Source: Cognatundibacterium griseum
Lineage (GTDB): Bacteria > Pseudomonadota > Gammaproteobacteria > Burkholderiales > Burkholderiaceae_D
Direction: 5' to 3'
DNA length: 64,000 nucleotides
NCBI RefSeq assembly: GCF_014284195.1
Contig: NZ_JACOGC010000006.1
Location: 62,001-126,000, forward strand
In this document: piece by piece, positions 54,206 to 64,000 of the stretch
Layout: each line of letters opens with the position of its first letter
Numbering within the stretch: the first letter of the stretch is position 1
Program-made: the position numbers and the translations under genes
The notes under the pieces: generated by a model
Told to the model about the DNA's origin: nothing
Databases searched by the model: none
Seen by the model: the letters and a program-made list of their open reading frames with translations, nothing else

Positions 54206-54503
54206 AAAAATCCTGTAACCAAGCAATGGCAAAGGATTTTACATGAAGTCCAGACATCACAAACCGGACTGATCCAGGTATCGTATCCGGTGACAGACAC
54301 TTCGCCGTTTGATCGGTTTCCCGGGATATGCCGGCTTTATATCAACTGAATAGTGAAGCTGATTCATGAGGATGGTTCATGAGGCTGTTTAGCGAAACTA
54401 TTTTCTGAATCCTGCTACAGAACTGATTTTTTCTGCACTCTCTGCACAGATTCTGAGAACAGGTACCGTAAAATACCGCCGTTTCCCTTGTTCACAGCCT
54501 GCC

Positions 54504-56351
54504 ATGAAAAAAAGATGCTATTACCTGTCACTGAGTTTATTCTTTGTCGCCCTGTCCGGCAGCCATCAGCTCAGTGCTGCACCGCTGGATAGTCAGACAA
54601 CACTCAATGCTGCGCCACAGCCACTCAACAGCAACGCTTCCCAAACCGGAGCAAAAAAACTGGCGGCACTGGCCGAGCGGTATTACGAACAGCAGGCACG
54701 TTTTGAACCCGTCGCTGCGACTTACAACGGCGACAACCGTTATGATGACCAGTTACCGCAAACTCTGGATATGAAGGTCAAGGCAAAACAGATTGCCATG
54801 TGGCGCCAGCTCGCCGGTGAATTACGCCGGATCAGCCGCACGCAACTGTCGGCCGCAGATCAGGTCACTTATGATTGCCTGCAATACGAACTGGATGCTG
54901 CAATCAAAATGTCGGCCTTTGATGACCGCCTGATGCCAGTCAACCAGATGGACAGCATTCCTCTGACCATGGCGCATTTTGCCAGCGGTCAGAGCGCACA
55001 ATTGCTGAAAACCGCCCCCCAGTACGACGCCTACCTGAACCGTCTGAAGCAATTGCCGGCATGGTTGCAACAGGCAACGGCCAATATGCGTGAAGGTATG
55101 CGCCGCCAGATCGTTCTGCCCAGGGCGCTGGTGCTTTCCATGTTGCCGCAATATACGCAACTGATCGGCGACAAGGTGGAAAACCATCCTTACTATCTGC
55201 CGGTCAGCCATTTTCCGGCAGGCTTCAGTGAGGCTGACAAGCTGCGCCTGAGCAAAGATTACCGCAGCGTCATCCAGGATCAGGTTTTACCAGCACTGCA
55301 ACAATTTACCCAGTTCCTGAATCAGGAATATCTGCCAGCCAGCCGCACGAGCACCGGCTGGAGCGCCCTGCCCGACGGAGAACGCTGGTATCGCGCCTGG
55401 GTCGAGGATCAGACCACCACCCGTTTGAGCCCGGAACAAATTCATGCCATCGGCTTGCGAGAAGTGGCGCGGATTCAGAACGAATACGTGCGGCTCGGAC
55501 CGCAGCTGGGTTATCAGGGTGATCCCAAAGCCTTGCCAGCCTGGATGGAAGCGCAGACAACTTACCGGCCATTCAAGTCGGAAAAAGAAGTGCTGGACGC
55601 CTATCGCGCAATTGATGCTGCTGTGCGGGAAAAACTACCATTATTTTTTGGAAAGACACCCAGGGCGGCGCTGGATATCCGCGCCGAGCCGGAAATCAGC
55701 CGGAAAACCGCCTCTGACCATTACTCTGCGCCAGCCATTGACGGCTCCCGTCCCGGGGTATTCTGGGCGGTCATCAATAACCCGGCAGACTATGCAACGA
55801 CCGGAATGAAAACACTGTTCCTGCATGAGGGGCAGCCTGGCCACCATTTTCATCTGGCAACGCTGCAGGAGCTGGATGTTCCCCGGTTCCGCAAAGTCGG
55901 CGGCAATAATGCCTATACCGAAGGCTGGGCCTTATATGCAGAAACCCTGGGGCGCGACATGGGGCTGTTTGAAAACGATCCGGCCGCCTACTATGGACAC
56001 CTGAGCGATGAAATGCTCCGTGCAACCCGGCTGGTCGTGGACACCGGCATGCATGCCAAAGGCTGGACCCGCGAACAGGGCATCCGGTATCTGCAGGAAA
56101 CCCTGGGTTACAGCGAAGCTGTCTCCCTCCAGTGCATAGAGCGATATATGGCATGGCCGGGGCAGGCACTCGGTTACAAGATCGGCGCATTAAAAATCAT
56201 GGAATTACGGCAAAAAGCACAGGCCAGCCTTGGCGCACGCTTTGATTTACGTCAGTTTCACGATGCAATCCTGAGTGACGGCACCCTGCCGCTTTCACTG
56301 CTGGAAACGAAGATGCTGAAATGGATCGCCACCCGGCAGAACAACAAATAG
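54504..56351 (+). CDS. DUF885 family secreted peptidase-like protein
   Basis: This 615-residue protein has a signal peptide (MKKRCYYLSLSLFFVALSGS, cleaved near SAA-PL) and the DUF885 zinc motif HEGQPGHHFH near residue 440, followed by YTEGWALYAETL, whose Glu would be the third ligand. It is therefore probably a periplasmic metallo-carboxypeptidase-like enzyme of the M3-related fold. It stands alone, with no operon partner. Confidence 0.87.
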   Translation: MKKRCYYLSLSLFFVALSGSHQLSAAPLDSQTTLNAAPQPLNSNASQTGAKKLAALAERYYEQQARFEPVAATYNGDNRYDDQLPQTLDMKVKAKQIAMWRQLAGELRRISRTQLSAADQVTYDCLQYELDAAIKMSAFDDRLMPVNQMDSIPLTMAHFASGQSAQLLKTAPQYDAYLNRLKQLPAWLQQATANMREGMRRQIVLPRALVLSMLPQYTQLIGDKVENHPYYLPVSHFPAGFSEADKLRLSKDYRSVIQDQVLPALQQFTQFLNQEYLPASRTSTGWSALPDGERWYRAWVEDQTTTRLSPEQIHAIGLREVARIQNEYVRLGPQLGYQGDPKALPAWMEAQTTYRPFKSEKEVLDAYRAIDAAVREKLPLFFGKTPRAALDIRAEPEISRKTASDHYSAPAIDGSRPGVFWAVINNPADYATTGMKTLFLHEGQPGHHFHLATLQELDVPRFRKVGGNNAYTEGWALYAETLGRDMGLFENDPAAYYGHLSDEMLRATRLVVDTGMHAKGWTREQGIRYLQETLGYSEAVSLQCIERYMAWPGQALGYKIGALKIMELRQKAQASLGARFDLRQFHDAILSDGTLPLSLLETKMLKWIATRQNNK

Positions 56352-56546
56352 ACATTTGTTTGCTTTTTTCAGATTGCTTGATTGACCTTCGCAGGTAAGT
56401 CGAGCAAAATGAAGTACGGAAACTGATTGCCGGAAAATCATACTGTGGTTTGAAGGCAATCAGCGCAATTGTGATAACCTGAGCAACTATTTCTGCCATT
56501 GTTCCCTCAGACAGAAAAGCACAGGTGCAGTCAGCAAACATCTGCG

Positions 56547-57452
56547 ATGTTTAACTCCAATACACAGACCTCTGCGATGAACAGATCGAAAGCGCTCAAA
56601 TGCATCGTTGAACAAGCGAACAACGACGACCTGGTATTCCCGACCAATGTCGCTGCCTCGTTGAAAATTCAGCAAGTTCTGGATGATCCCGATTGTTCAG
56701 CAGATACCGTCACCAAACTGATCCTGAATGAACCGCTGCTGGCCGCGCGCGTCGTGGCGATTGCCAATTCGGCAGCATACAGCCGTGGAACCGACATCAC
56801 CAATGTCAAAGCCGCGGTTAACCGGCTCGGTTTCCGCACATTACGTGCTGTGGTGGTTTCCATCGTAGTGCGCCAGCTTGCCGGAACCAGTAAAAATAAA
56901 GACATTCAGCGCATGGCCAACGAACTCTGGGAACATACGGCGCAGGTTGCCGCATTGTCGCAAGTCATTGCCCGTCGCATCACACGCCTTGATCCGGACA
57001 CGGCCATGTTTGCCGGTATCGTGCATGAAGTCGGCAACTTCTATCTGCTGTCGCGCGCTGAAGAATTCCCCTCGCTGCTGGAGCCGGAAGCGCCGCCAGC
57101 TGTGACCAGCGAGCTGCCCGAATTTGAAGACACCGTCGTCGATCTGGATACTACCGAGGCCATCATTGGCAGAGCGGTCATCAAAAACCTGCACCTGCCG
57201 GCAGCCGTAGTGGAAGCGGTGGAAGCCATGTGGTTCGGGTTGCGCGCCATGCCGCCAGAGACGCTGGGCGACACGATCCTGCTGGCCAATGAGCTTGCGC
57301 ACCGGCATTCCCCATTCGATTTCACCTCCGAAATTGATGCAGAACTATATGCTTCAGAAATTGATTTTGTTGTCGGCGATGGCACGCTCAACAGCATCCT
57401 GGAGGAATCCGAGGAAGAAGTCGCCTCGCTGACATCGGCGCTGCTGGTCTGA
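56547..57452 (+). CDS. HDOD-domain signalling protein
   Basis: This 301-residue cytoplasmic protein has an HDOD domain (about residues 25-235): LNEPLLAARVVAIANSAAY, then VNRLGFRTLRAVVVSIVVRQL and FAGIVHEVGNFYLLSRAEEF. The catalytic HD pair of true phosphohydrolases is not kept, as usual in this family, which acts as a scaffold in signalling and motility. ATG 56547 is used; the ORF begins at 56499. The end is a variable acidic tail. Confidence 0.87.
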   Translation: MFNSNTQTSAMNRSKALKCIVEQANNDDLVFPTNVAASLKIQQVLDDPDCSADTVTKLILNEPLLAARVVAIANSAAYSRGTDITNVKAAVNRLGFRTLRAVVVSIVVRQLAGTSKNKDIQRMANELWEHTAQVAALSQVIARRITRLDPDTAMFAGIVHEVGNFYLLSRAEEFPSLLEPEAPPAVTSELPEFEDTVVDLDTTEAIIGRAVIKNLHLPAAVVEAVEAMWFGLRAMPPETLGDTILLANELAHRHSPFDFTSEIDAELYASEIDFVVGDGTLNSILEESEEEVASLTSALLV

Positions 57453-57510
57453 AATATTGCGGCAACTCATGCTGCCGGCTTCATCCTTGCTGTGATTTGC
57501 TTCAGGTACA

Positions 57511-57537
57511 AAAAAGCGCGAACAATTCGCGCTTTTT
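57511..57537. terminator. Bidirectional terminator between HDOD and prpE genes
   Basis: The 12-bp stem AAAAAGCGCGAA / TTCGCGCTTTTT with loop CAA serves both convergent genes. Confidence 0.88.
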
Positions 57538-57557
57538 TATTTCCCGTATCTTTGAAC

Positions 57558-59447
57558 TCAGGCCGAGACGGCCGCCTTGATCTGAGTCAGGGATGACGGA
57601 TCTTCTATCGTCGTCAGATCACCGGCATCCCGTCCTTCACAAATAGCCTGAATCGAACGCCGCAATAATTTTCCGGAGCGGGTTTTCGGCAACATGGTCA
57701 CAAAATGCACACGAGATGGCCGCGCCACCGCACCCAGCTGCCGGTCCACCACGGCCATGACTTCGCCTTCCAGCGCCAGTTTTTGCTCTGGCGTTGCGGC
57801 CAGTTCAGGATGTTTCAGAATCGCAAACGCGACGGCAACCTGCCCTTTGAGCTTATCTTCCACGCCAACCACCGCGACCTCGGAAACCTGCGCATGGCTG
57901 GAAATGCTCTCTTCAATTTCACGGGTGCCAAGACGATGCCCTGCCACATTGATCACGTCATCGGTACGACCAAGAATAAAATAATACCCATCAGCATCCC
58001 GGATGCCCCAGTCAAAGGTCGAATACAGCTGCTCCTGCGCAAAATTGCTCCAGTAAGTATTCACAAAGCGCTGGTCGTCGCCGTACACGGTCTGCATGCA
58101 GCCCGGTGGCAGAGGACCGCGGATCGCCACGACACCTTTCTCTCCGGCACCGCATTCCGCACCGGTGCTTTCATTGATGATGCATACGTTATAGCCATAC
58201 ATCGCCACACCGGGGCTGCCGAGCCGGGTGTCTTTATGCTCGACCCCGCGGGCCACCGACAGAATCGGCCAGCCGGTTTCTGTCTGCCAGTAATTATCAA
58301 TGATCGGCACTCCCAGTTCTCCGGCGATCCAGTCGGAAGTGGTTTCGTCCAGCGGTTCGCCTGCCAGGTACAGGGCTTTCAAAGAAGACAGATCGTATTT
58401 TTTCATCAGCTCAGGCGGATGTTTTTTCAGCACCCGGATGGCCGTCGGTGCAGAAAACATGCGGGTGACTTTGTATTTTTCGACGATGCTCCACCAGATA
58501 CCGGCGTCCGGACGGATCGGTGTGCCTTCGTACATGATGGTCGCCATGCCGGCAATCAGCGGGCCGTAAACGATGTAAGAGTGACCGACCACCCAGCCGA
58601 TATCGGAAGTCGCGAAATAGGTTTCCCCCGGATTGCCGCAATAAATATGCTTCATCGACGCCGCCAGCGCGACTGCGTAACCGCCGACGTCACGCTGCAC
58701 GCCCTTCGGTTTGCCGGTGGTGCCCGAGGTGTACAGCACGTAGGACATCGCGTTCGATTCCAGCCAGGTGACCGGCACCTGCGCATCCATGTGCTGTGCC
58801 CGTAACGTGGTGTAATCCACATCCCGGCCACTGACCAGATTCATGGTATCAAGCCTGCGATTAACCAGCAGCACATGCTGTGGCGGGTGATCTGCAGCGG
58901 CGATCGCATCATCCAGCAAAGGCTTGTAAGGAACCGCCTTACCGCCGCGCATACCAGCGTCGGCAGAGACGATCAGCACGGGCTGTGCATCATCGATGCG
59001 CGTTGCCAGACTCTTGGACGCAAAGCCGCCAAACACCACGGAGTGCACTGCACCGATGCGGGCGCAGGCCAGCATCGCAAATGCCGCCTCGGCAATCATC
59101 GGCATGTAAATCAGTACTCGGTCACCCTGCTTCACACCAAGGCTTTGCATGATAGCTGCCATGCGCTGCACTTCAGCATGGAGTTCAGCGAATGAATACG
59201 TTTTTTCGGTATTGGTTTCTGTCGAAATGGCGATCAGTGCGGGCTGATCCGGCTGGGTACGCAGCCAGCGGTCTACCGCGTTGTGGCACAGATTGGTCTC
59301 GCCGCCGACGAACCAGCGCGCAAATGGCGGGCGGCTGGTATCGAGCACCTGCTGATACGGCCGGTGCCAGTCGATCAGCTGTGCTTCGCGGTCCCAGAAT
59401 TTTTCCGGCTGCCGGATTGATTCCTGATAAAAATCTGCGTATGTCAT
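57558..59447 (-). CDS. prpE: Propionyl-CoA synthetase PrpE
   Basis: This 629-residue AMP-forming acyl-CoA ligase has the P-loop YTSGTTGKPKGV, the A5-type motif DNYWQTETGWP and the C-terminal hinge TRSGKLLRR, with its catalytic Lys. The start MTYADFYQESIRQPEKFW is the PrpE signature and has AGGAGGG five bases upstream. It activates propionate to feed the methylcitrate cycle encoded next to it, but a strong terminator separates it from prpF. Confidence 0.95.
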   Translation of the reverse strand: MTYADFYQESIRQPEKFWDREAQLIDWHRPYQQVLDTSRPPFARWFVGGETNLCHNAVDRWLRTQPDQPALIAISTETNTEKTYSFAELHAEVQRMAAIMQSLGVKQGDRVLIYMPMIAEAAFAMLACARIGAVHSVVFGGFASKSLATRIDDAQPVLIVSADAGMRGGKAVPYKPLLDDAIAAADHPPQHVLLVNRRLDTMNLVSGRDVDYTTLRAQHMDAQVPVTWLESNAMSYVLYTSGTTGKPKGVQRDVGGYAVALAASMKHIYCGNPGETYFATSDIGWVVGHSYIVYGPLIAGMATIMYEGTPIRPDAGIWWSIVEKYKVTRMFSAPTAIRVLKKHPPELMKKYDLSSLKALYLAGEPLDETTSDWIAGELGVPIIDNYWQTETGWPILSVARGVEHKDTRLGSPGVAMYGYNVCIINESTGAECGAGEKGVVAIRGPLPPGCMQTVYGDDQRFVNTYWSNFAQEQLYSTFDWGIRDADGYYFILGRTDDVINVAGHRLGTREIEESISSHAQVSEVAVVGVEDKLKGQVAVAFAILKHPELAATPEQKLALEGEVMAVVDRQLGAVARPSRVHFVTMLPKTRSGKLLRRSIQAICEGRDAGDLTTIEDPSSLTQIKAAVSA

Positions 59448-59528
59448 AGTCCCTCCTGATTGGAATTTCATGAGCATTGCCGCGGGCCAGCCGGGCAGTG
59501 TCGCGTAAGTTTTATGTAAGCCACCAAC

Positions 59529-59562
59529 AAAAAACGCGGCCTTTCAAGGGGCCGCGTTTTTT
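59529..59562 (-). terminator. Terminator after prpF
   Basis: The 13-bp stem AAAAAACGCGGCC / GGCCGCGTTTTTT has an eight-base loop, in the 149 bp between prpF and prpE. It should end most prpC-acnD-prpF transcription before prpE. Confidence 0.88.
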
Positions 59563-59596
59563 GTGAATGATTCATCGTATCTGGTCGTCTGCTATT

Positions 59597-60790
59597 TTAG
59601 AAACTGTCGCCGGGAATCCTGACCCAGCCTTCCATCAATACCCGGGCGCTGCGGCTCATGATCGCTTTTCTGACGCACCATTCGCCGTTTTCCTGCGTCG
59701 CTTCGGCGCCTACCCGCAAGGTGCCGGACGGATGCCCGAAACGCACTGCCTGACGCTGACCGCCGCCCGCCGCCAGATTCACCAGCGTGCCGGGTATCGC
59801 GGCCGCTGTGCCAATGGCAACGGCTGCCGTGCCCATCATCGCATGGTGCAGTTTTCCCATCGACAACGCACGGACCAACAGATCAATGTCGGCTGCCCTG
59901 ACCTGTTTGCCGCTGGACGCGGTGTAATCTGCCGGCGGCGCAACGAATGCCACCTTCGGCGTATGCTGACGCTGAGCCGCGTCCTCAACTTTGCTGATGA
60001 GCCCCATACGAACGGCGCCGTGAGCACGGATAGTCTCGAACATGGCCAACGCCCTGGAGTCGCCATTAATGGCATCCTGCAGCTCTGTGCCGGTATAGCC
60101 AAGCGCTGCCGCATTCACAAAAATCGTCGGAATCCCGGCATTGATCATCGTGACCGTCAGCGCACCGATCCCCGGCACTTCCAGCGTATCGACCAGATTC
60201 CCGGTGGGGAACATCGCTCCCCCGCCATCCCCCTCGCCTTCATCAGCCGGATCTAAAAATTCCAGTTGTACCTCGGCAGCCGGGAAAGTCACGCCATCCA
60301 GCTCAAAATCACCGGTTTCCTGCACTTCACCATTGGTGACCGGCACATGCGCAATAATCGTTTTACCGATGTTGGCCTGCCAGATACGCACCGTGCAGAC
60401 ACCGTTGTGTGGCACCCGGGCTGCATCCACCAGCCCGCCGCTGATTGCAAAAGAACCGACCGCAGCAGACAGATTGCCGCAGTTGCCGCTCCAGTCAACG
60501 AATGCCTTGTCGATCGAGACTTGTCCGAACAGGTAATCGACATCGTGATCTGGTCGCGCCGATTTCGCCAGGATCACCGTTTTACTGGTGCTGGAAGTGG
60601 CGCCGCCCATGCCGTCAATCTGTTTGCCATAAGGATCGGGACTGCCGATCACGCGCAGCAGTAAGGCATCGCGTGCGGCACCGGGCGTCTGTGCCGCCGC
60701 CGGTAAATCCTGCAGACGGAAAAACACGCCTTTACTGGTGCCGCCACGGATGTAGGTGGCGGGAATTTTAATTTGTGCTGCATGAACCAT
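59597..60790 (-). CDS. prpF: 2-Methylaconitate cis-trans isomerase PrpF
   Basis: This 397-residue diaminopimelate-epimerase-fold enzyme isomerises the trans-2-methylaconitate made by AcnD to the cis form. Markers are IPATYIRGGTSKGVFFRLQDLP at the N-terminus, SGNCGNLSAAVG in the first lobe and a second-lobe GTAAAIPGTLVN. It is required where AcnD replaces PrpD. It lies directly downstream of acnD. Confidence 0.95.
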   Translation of the reverse strand: MVHAAQIKIPATYIRGGTSKGVFFRLQDLPAAAQTPGAARDALLLRVIGSPDPYGKQIDGMGGATSSTSKTVILAKSARPDHDVDYLFGQVSIDKAFVDWSGNCGNLSAAVGSFAISGGLVDAARVPHNGVCTVRIWQANIGKTIIAHVPVTNGEVQETGDFELDGVTFPAAEVQLEFLDPADEGEGDGGGAMFPTGNLVDTLEVPGIGALTVTMINAGIPTIFVNAAALGYTGTELQDAINGDSRALAMFETIRAHGAVRMGLISKVEDAAQRQHTPKVAFVAPPADYTASSGKQVRAADIDLLVRALSMGKLHHAMMGTAAVAIGTAAAIPGTLVNLAAGGGQRQAVRFGHPSGTLRVGAEATQENGEWCVRKAIMSRSARVLMEGWVRIPGDSF

Positions 60791-60868
60791 GAATATCTGC
60801 TCCTGAATGCACCGGCGGGAAATGTGTCAGGGACACTGAATCATTTCCGCGCCGGCTTCCGGTAAGGA

Positions 60869-63463
60869 TTAAGCCGCTTTCGACGATTCCAGGAAATCCT
60901 GGGCAAAGCGCTGCAACACGCCGCCGGCTTCATAAATCGATACCTCTTCTGCGGTATCGAGACGGCAGGTCATTGGCACTTCCACCCGTTCGCCGTTGGC
61001 ACGGTGTATCACCAGCAGCAAGTCGGCACGCGGTTTGCGCTCACCGACCACGTCATAGGTTTCCGTACCGTCGATTCCGAGTGTCAGGCGATTGACGCCG
61101 GGTTTAAATTCCAGCGGCAGCACGCCCATTCCGATCAGATTGGTGCGGTGAATACGCTCAAAACCTTCTGCAGCAATCGCTTCCACACCCGCCAGACGCA
61201 CGCCTTTTGCCGCCCAGTCACGCGAAGAACCTTGTCCATAATCAGCGCCGGCGACGATGATCAACGGCTGTTTGCGGTTCATGTAAGTCTCGATGGTTTC
61301 CCACATGCGCATGACCTTGCCCTCAGGCTCCACGCGCGCCAGCGAACCGGCTTTCACCTTGCCCTCGGCATCGCGCACCATTTCGTTTTTGAGCGTCGGG
61401 TTAGCAAAGGTCGCACGCTGCGCAGTCAGGTGATCGCCGCGATGGGTTGCGTAAGAGTTGAAGTCCTCTTCCGGCAGGCCCATCTTGTGCAGATATTCGC
61501 CGGCAGCGCTGTCCATCATGATCGCATTCGATGGTGACAGGTGATCGGTCGTGATATTGTCCGGCAACACTGCCAGCGGACGCATGCCTGTGAGCGTGCG
61601 CGCTCCGGCCAGTGCGCCTTCCCAGTACGGCGGGCGACGGATATAGGTTGACATCGGACGCCAGTCGTACAACGGGCTGACTGCCGGCCCCTGATCTGCG
61701 CGGATGGTAAACATCGGCTCATATACCTGGCGGAACATTTCCGGCTTGACGCTGGATTTCACGATCGCATCAATTTCCTCGTCGGTCGGCCAGATATCCT
61801 TCAGGCGGATTTCTTTACCGTCAACCACGGTCAGCACATCCTTTTCAATGTCAAAGCGGACCGTACCGGCAATCGCGTAAGCGACAACCAGCGGTGGCGA
61901 AGCCAGGAAAGCCTGTTTGGCATAAGGATGAATACGGCCATCGAAATTACGGTTGCCTGACAGCACAGCCGTGGCATACAGATCACGGTCCACGATTTCT
62001 TTCTGGATCACCGGATCGAGCGCTCCGGACATGCCGTTGCAGGAGGTGCAGGCATACGCGACCACGCCAAAGCCGAGCTGTTCCAGTTCATTCATCAGTC
62101 CGGCTTCCTGCAGATACAGCGTCACTGCTTTGGAGCCCGGCGCCAGTGAAGATTTGACCCAAGGTTTGCGCACCAGTCCCAGCCGGTTGGCGTTGCGGGC
62201 CAAGAGGCCGGCGGCAATCACATTACGCGGGTTACTGGTGTTCGTGCAGCTGGTGATGGCGGCAATGATGACAGCGCCATCCGGCATCTTGCCGTCTTCC
62301 CGCTGCCACGGCGCGGCAATGCCTTTGGCTGCCAGATCAGATGTCGCCAGCCGTGCGTGCGGATTGGACGGACCGGCCATGTTGCGCACGACGGTAGACA
62401 GATCGAATGTCAGCACCCGTTCGTATTCTGCCGTTTTCAGCGCGTCGGACCACAAACCCGCCTGTTTCGCATACGTTTCCACCAGTCGGATCTGCTCGTC
62501 GGTACGGCCTGTCAGGCGCAGATAATCGATGGTCTGCTGATCGATGCTGAACATCGCTGCCGTAGCACCGTATTCCGGCGCCATATTGGAAATGGTGGCG
62601 CGGTCACCCAGCGTCAGCGCGGCAGCACCTGGACCATAAAATTCCAGATAGGCGCCAACGACTTTGGACTTACGCAAAAATTCGGTCAGCGCCAGCACGA
62701 TGTCGGTCGCGGTAATGCCCGGCTGCGGCTTGCCGCTGAGTTCGACACCGATGATGTCCGGCAGGCGCATCCATGATGCGCGACCTAGCATGACGTTTTC
62801 AGCCTCCAGCCCGCCGACGCCGATGGCAATCACGCCGAGCGCATCCACGTGCGGGGTGTGGCTGTCAGTACCGACGCAGGTATCGGGATAGGCCACGCCC
62901 TGATCGGCGTGAATCACCGGCGACATGCGTTCCAGATTGATCTGGTGCATGATGCCGTTGCCTGGCGGGATCACATCCACATTTTTGAAAGCACGCTTGG
63001 TCCAGTCGATGAAATGGAAGCGGTCTTCGTTGCGACGGTCTTCAATCGCACGGTTTTTTTCAAATGCCTGCGGATCGAAACCGCCGCATTCCACCGCCAG
63101 CGAATGATCAACGATCAGCTGTACCGGCACCACCGGATTGACCTTGGCAGGATCACCGCCCTGATCGGCAATCGCATCGCGCAAGCCAGCCAGATCCACC
63201 AGCGCGGTCTGGCCGAGAATGTCATGACAGACCACGCGTGCCGGAAACCACGGAAAGTCGAGTTCGCGTTTGCGTTCGATCAGCTGTTTCAGCGAAGCTG
63301 TCAGCGTCTCCGGGTCACAACGGCGGACCAGGTTCTCGGCCAGCACGCGCGAGGTGTAAGGCAGGCGGTCGTAAGCACCGGGAGCAATGGCATCCACCGC
63401 AGCACGGGCATCAAAAAAATCCAGCTCGGTACCGGGCAGGGGTTTGCGATATTGAGTATTCAT
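60869..63463 (-). CDS. acnD: Fe/S 2-methylisocitrate dehydratase AcnD
   Basis: This 864-residue aconitase-superfamily enzyme dehydrates 2-methylcitrate. The 4Fe-4S Cys are in AITSCTNTSNP (near 411) and ACTSCNGMSG (near 474 and 477). The early DSHTPHVDALGVIAIGVGG and the C-terminal swivel GADYGQGSSRDWAAKG are family motifs. It is followed by prpF and preceded by prpC, giving the acnD/prpF variant of the methylcitrate cycle in place of prpD. Confidence 0.96.
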   Translation of the reverse strand: MNTQYRKPLPGTELDFFDARAAVDAIAPGAYDRLPYTSRVLAENLVRRCDPETLTASLKQLIERKRELDFPWFPARVVCHDILGQTALVDLAGLRDAIADQGGDPAKVNPVVPVQLIVDHSLAVECGGFDPQAFEKNRAIEDRRNEDRFHFIDWTKRAFKNVDVIPPGNGIMHQINLERMSPVIHADQGVAYPDTCVGTDSHTPHVDALGVIAIGVGGLEAENVMLGRASWMRLPDIIGVELSGKPQPGITATDIVLALTEFLRKSKVVGAYLEFYGPGAAALTLGDRATISNMAPEYGATAAMFSIDQQTIDYLRLTGRTDEQIRLVETYAKQAGLWSDALKTAEYERVLTFDLSTVVRNMAGPSNPHARLATSDLAAKGIAAPWQREDGKMPDGAVIIAAITSCTNTSNPRNVIAAGLLARNANRLGLVRKPWVKSSLAPGSKAVTLYLQEAGLMNELEQLGFGVVAYACTSCNGMSGALDPVIQKEIVDRDLYATAVLSGNRNFDGRIHPYAKQAFLASPPLVVAYAIAGTVRFDIEKDVLTVVDGKEIRLKDIWPTDEEIDAIVKSSVKPEMFRQVYEPMFTIRADQGPAVSPLYDWRPMSTYIRRPPYWEGALAGARTLTGMRPLAVLPDNITTDHLSPSNAIMMDSAAGEYLHKMGLPEEDFNSYATHRGDHLTAQRATFANPTLKNEMVRDAEGKVKAGSLARVEPEGKVMRMWETIETYMNRKQPLIIVAGADYGQGSSRDWAAKGVRLAGVEAIAAEGFERIHRTNLIGMGVLPLEFKPGVNRLTLGIDGTETYDVVGERKPRADLLLVIHRANGERVEVPMTCRLDTAEEVSIYEAGGVLQRFAQDFLESSKAA

Positions 63464-63590
63464 GATAAGTCAGGAAAGAGGTTCAGATTCCGGGGAAACG
63501 GCCTGCCGGAACGCAACAGATTCAGGCACATCAGACAGGCTGACTGCAGGACAGCCGCGATGCCGATGGCAACACGGCTGGCTTCCTGTT

Positions 63591-64000
63591 TTACTGACGG
63601 TTCTTGATCGGTACAAATTTCAGATCTTCCGGGCCGACATAATTTGCACTCGGACGGATGATCTTGTTGTCGATGCGCTGTTCAATGATGTGTGCTGCCC
63701 AGCCTGAAGTACGGGCAATCACGAACAGCGGTGTGAACATCGCTGTCGGCACACCCATCATGTGATAAGACACCGCGGAGAACCAGTCCAGATTCGGGAA
63801 CATCTTTTTGATATCCCACATCACGGTTTCCAGACGTTCGGCAATGTCAAACATCTTCATGGAGCCAGCGTCTTTGGACAGATTGCGCGCAACTTCCTTG
63901 ATGACTTTGTTGCGCGGATCGGAGATGGTATAGACCGGATGACCGAAACCGATCACGACTTCCTTGTTTTCAACGCGCTTCTTGATGTCTGCTTCCGCTT
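63591..64000 (-). CDS. prpC: 2-Methylcitrate synthase PrpC (C-terminal part; runs off the window)
   Basis: The last 136 residues of a citrate-synthase-fold enzyme are visible, ending in KFVPIKNRQ. The catalytic His in VIGFGHPVY and Asp in [20 protein letters not shown] are present. The frame stays open to the window edge, so the apparent start at 63956 (a GTG coding for Val) is not real. It condenses propionyl-CoA with oxaloacetate. The gene's 5' end and the operon promoter lie beyond 64000. Confidence 0.95.
   Translation of the reverse strand, partial: AEADIKKRVENKEVVIGFGHPVYTISDPRNKVIKEVARNLSKDAGSMKMFDIAERLETVMWDIKKMFPNLDWFSAVSYHMMGVPTAMFTPLFVIARTSGWAAHIIEQRIDNKIIRPSANYVGPEDLKFVPIKNRQ

Noticed and set aside
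1-64000. CRISPR arrays, rRNA genes and insertion sequences
   Set aside because: No regularly spaced repeats, no ribosomal RNA and no transposase were found.

Overview
The window looks like the chromosome of a betaproteobacterium of the order Burkholderiales, probably the Oxalobacteraceae (Herminiimonas/Undibacterium-like). The main reasons are the block tsaB-rimI-udg-DUF1853-lplT-radA, the hopanoid genes hpnC/hpnD/hpnE, the methylcitrate set prpC-acnD-prpF-prpE, an HpaR-like MarR regulator, and moderate GC content. The family-level call is inference. All functions come from reading sequence motifs; no database search was run.

Layout. Positions 1-4.3 kb hold an RND efflux pump, with a TetR-type palindrome in its divergent promoter. 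Positions 4.4-10.2 kb hold squalene/hopanoid synthesis, with hpnC separated from hpnDE by two lipoproteins and an M24 peptidase. Positions 10.2-16.5 kb hold housekeeping genes. Positions 16.6-17.1 kb hold two identical tRNA-Arg(ACG) cassettes, each with its own terminator. Positions 17.2-21.7 kb hold a MarR/bestrophin pair, a CoA-transferase and an MFS exporter. Positions 21.8-30.3 kb hold a complete nitrate assimilation operon: transporter, nirB, nirD, a flavoprotein reductase and a molybdenum nitrate reductase. Its leader contains a sigma-54 promoter, two hairpins with identical hexaloops (ANTAR antiterminator target) and an overlapping intrinsic terminator.

Positions 30.6-39.0 kb hold an 8.4-kb integrative element inserted in the 3' end of tRNA-Ser(GCT). 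It has a tyrosine integrase, an AlpA-type regulator, a primase-helicase followed by a probable iteron origin, and several unrecognised genes. One of these resembles podophage ejection-type proteins, and one is a lipoprotein with its own promoter. The last gene is broken by a 40-bp tandem duplication. Just outside the left end lies the first 16 codons of another integrase, the scar of an older island.

Positions 39.2-64.0 kb return to core genes: lysC, DUF1415, a haloacid dehalogenase-malate synthase pair with a LysR regulator, a chemoreceptor, a cold-shock gene, small metabolic genes, a CysB-like regulator divergent from a type Vd patatin autotransporter, a FAH hydrolase, a DUF885 peptidase, an HDOD protein, and the 2-methylcitrate operon running off the right edge.

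The strongest regulatory finding is the dual-control nitrate leader. The most likely place for undescribed biology is the tRNA-Ser element.
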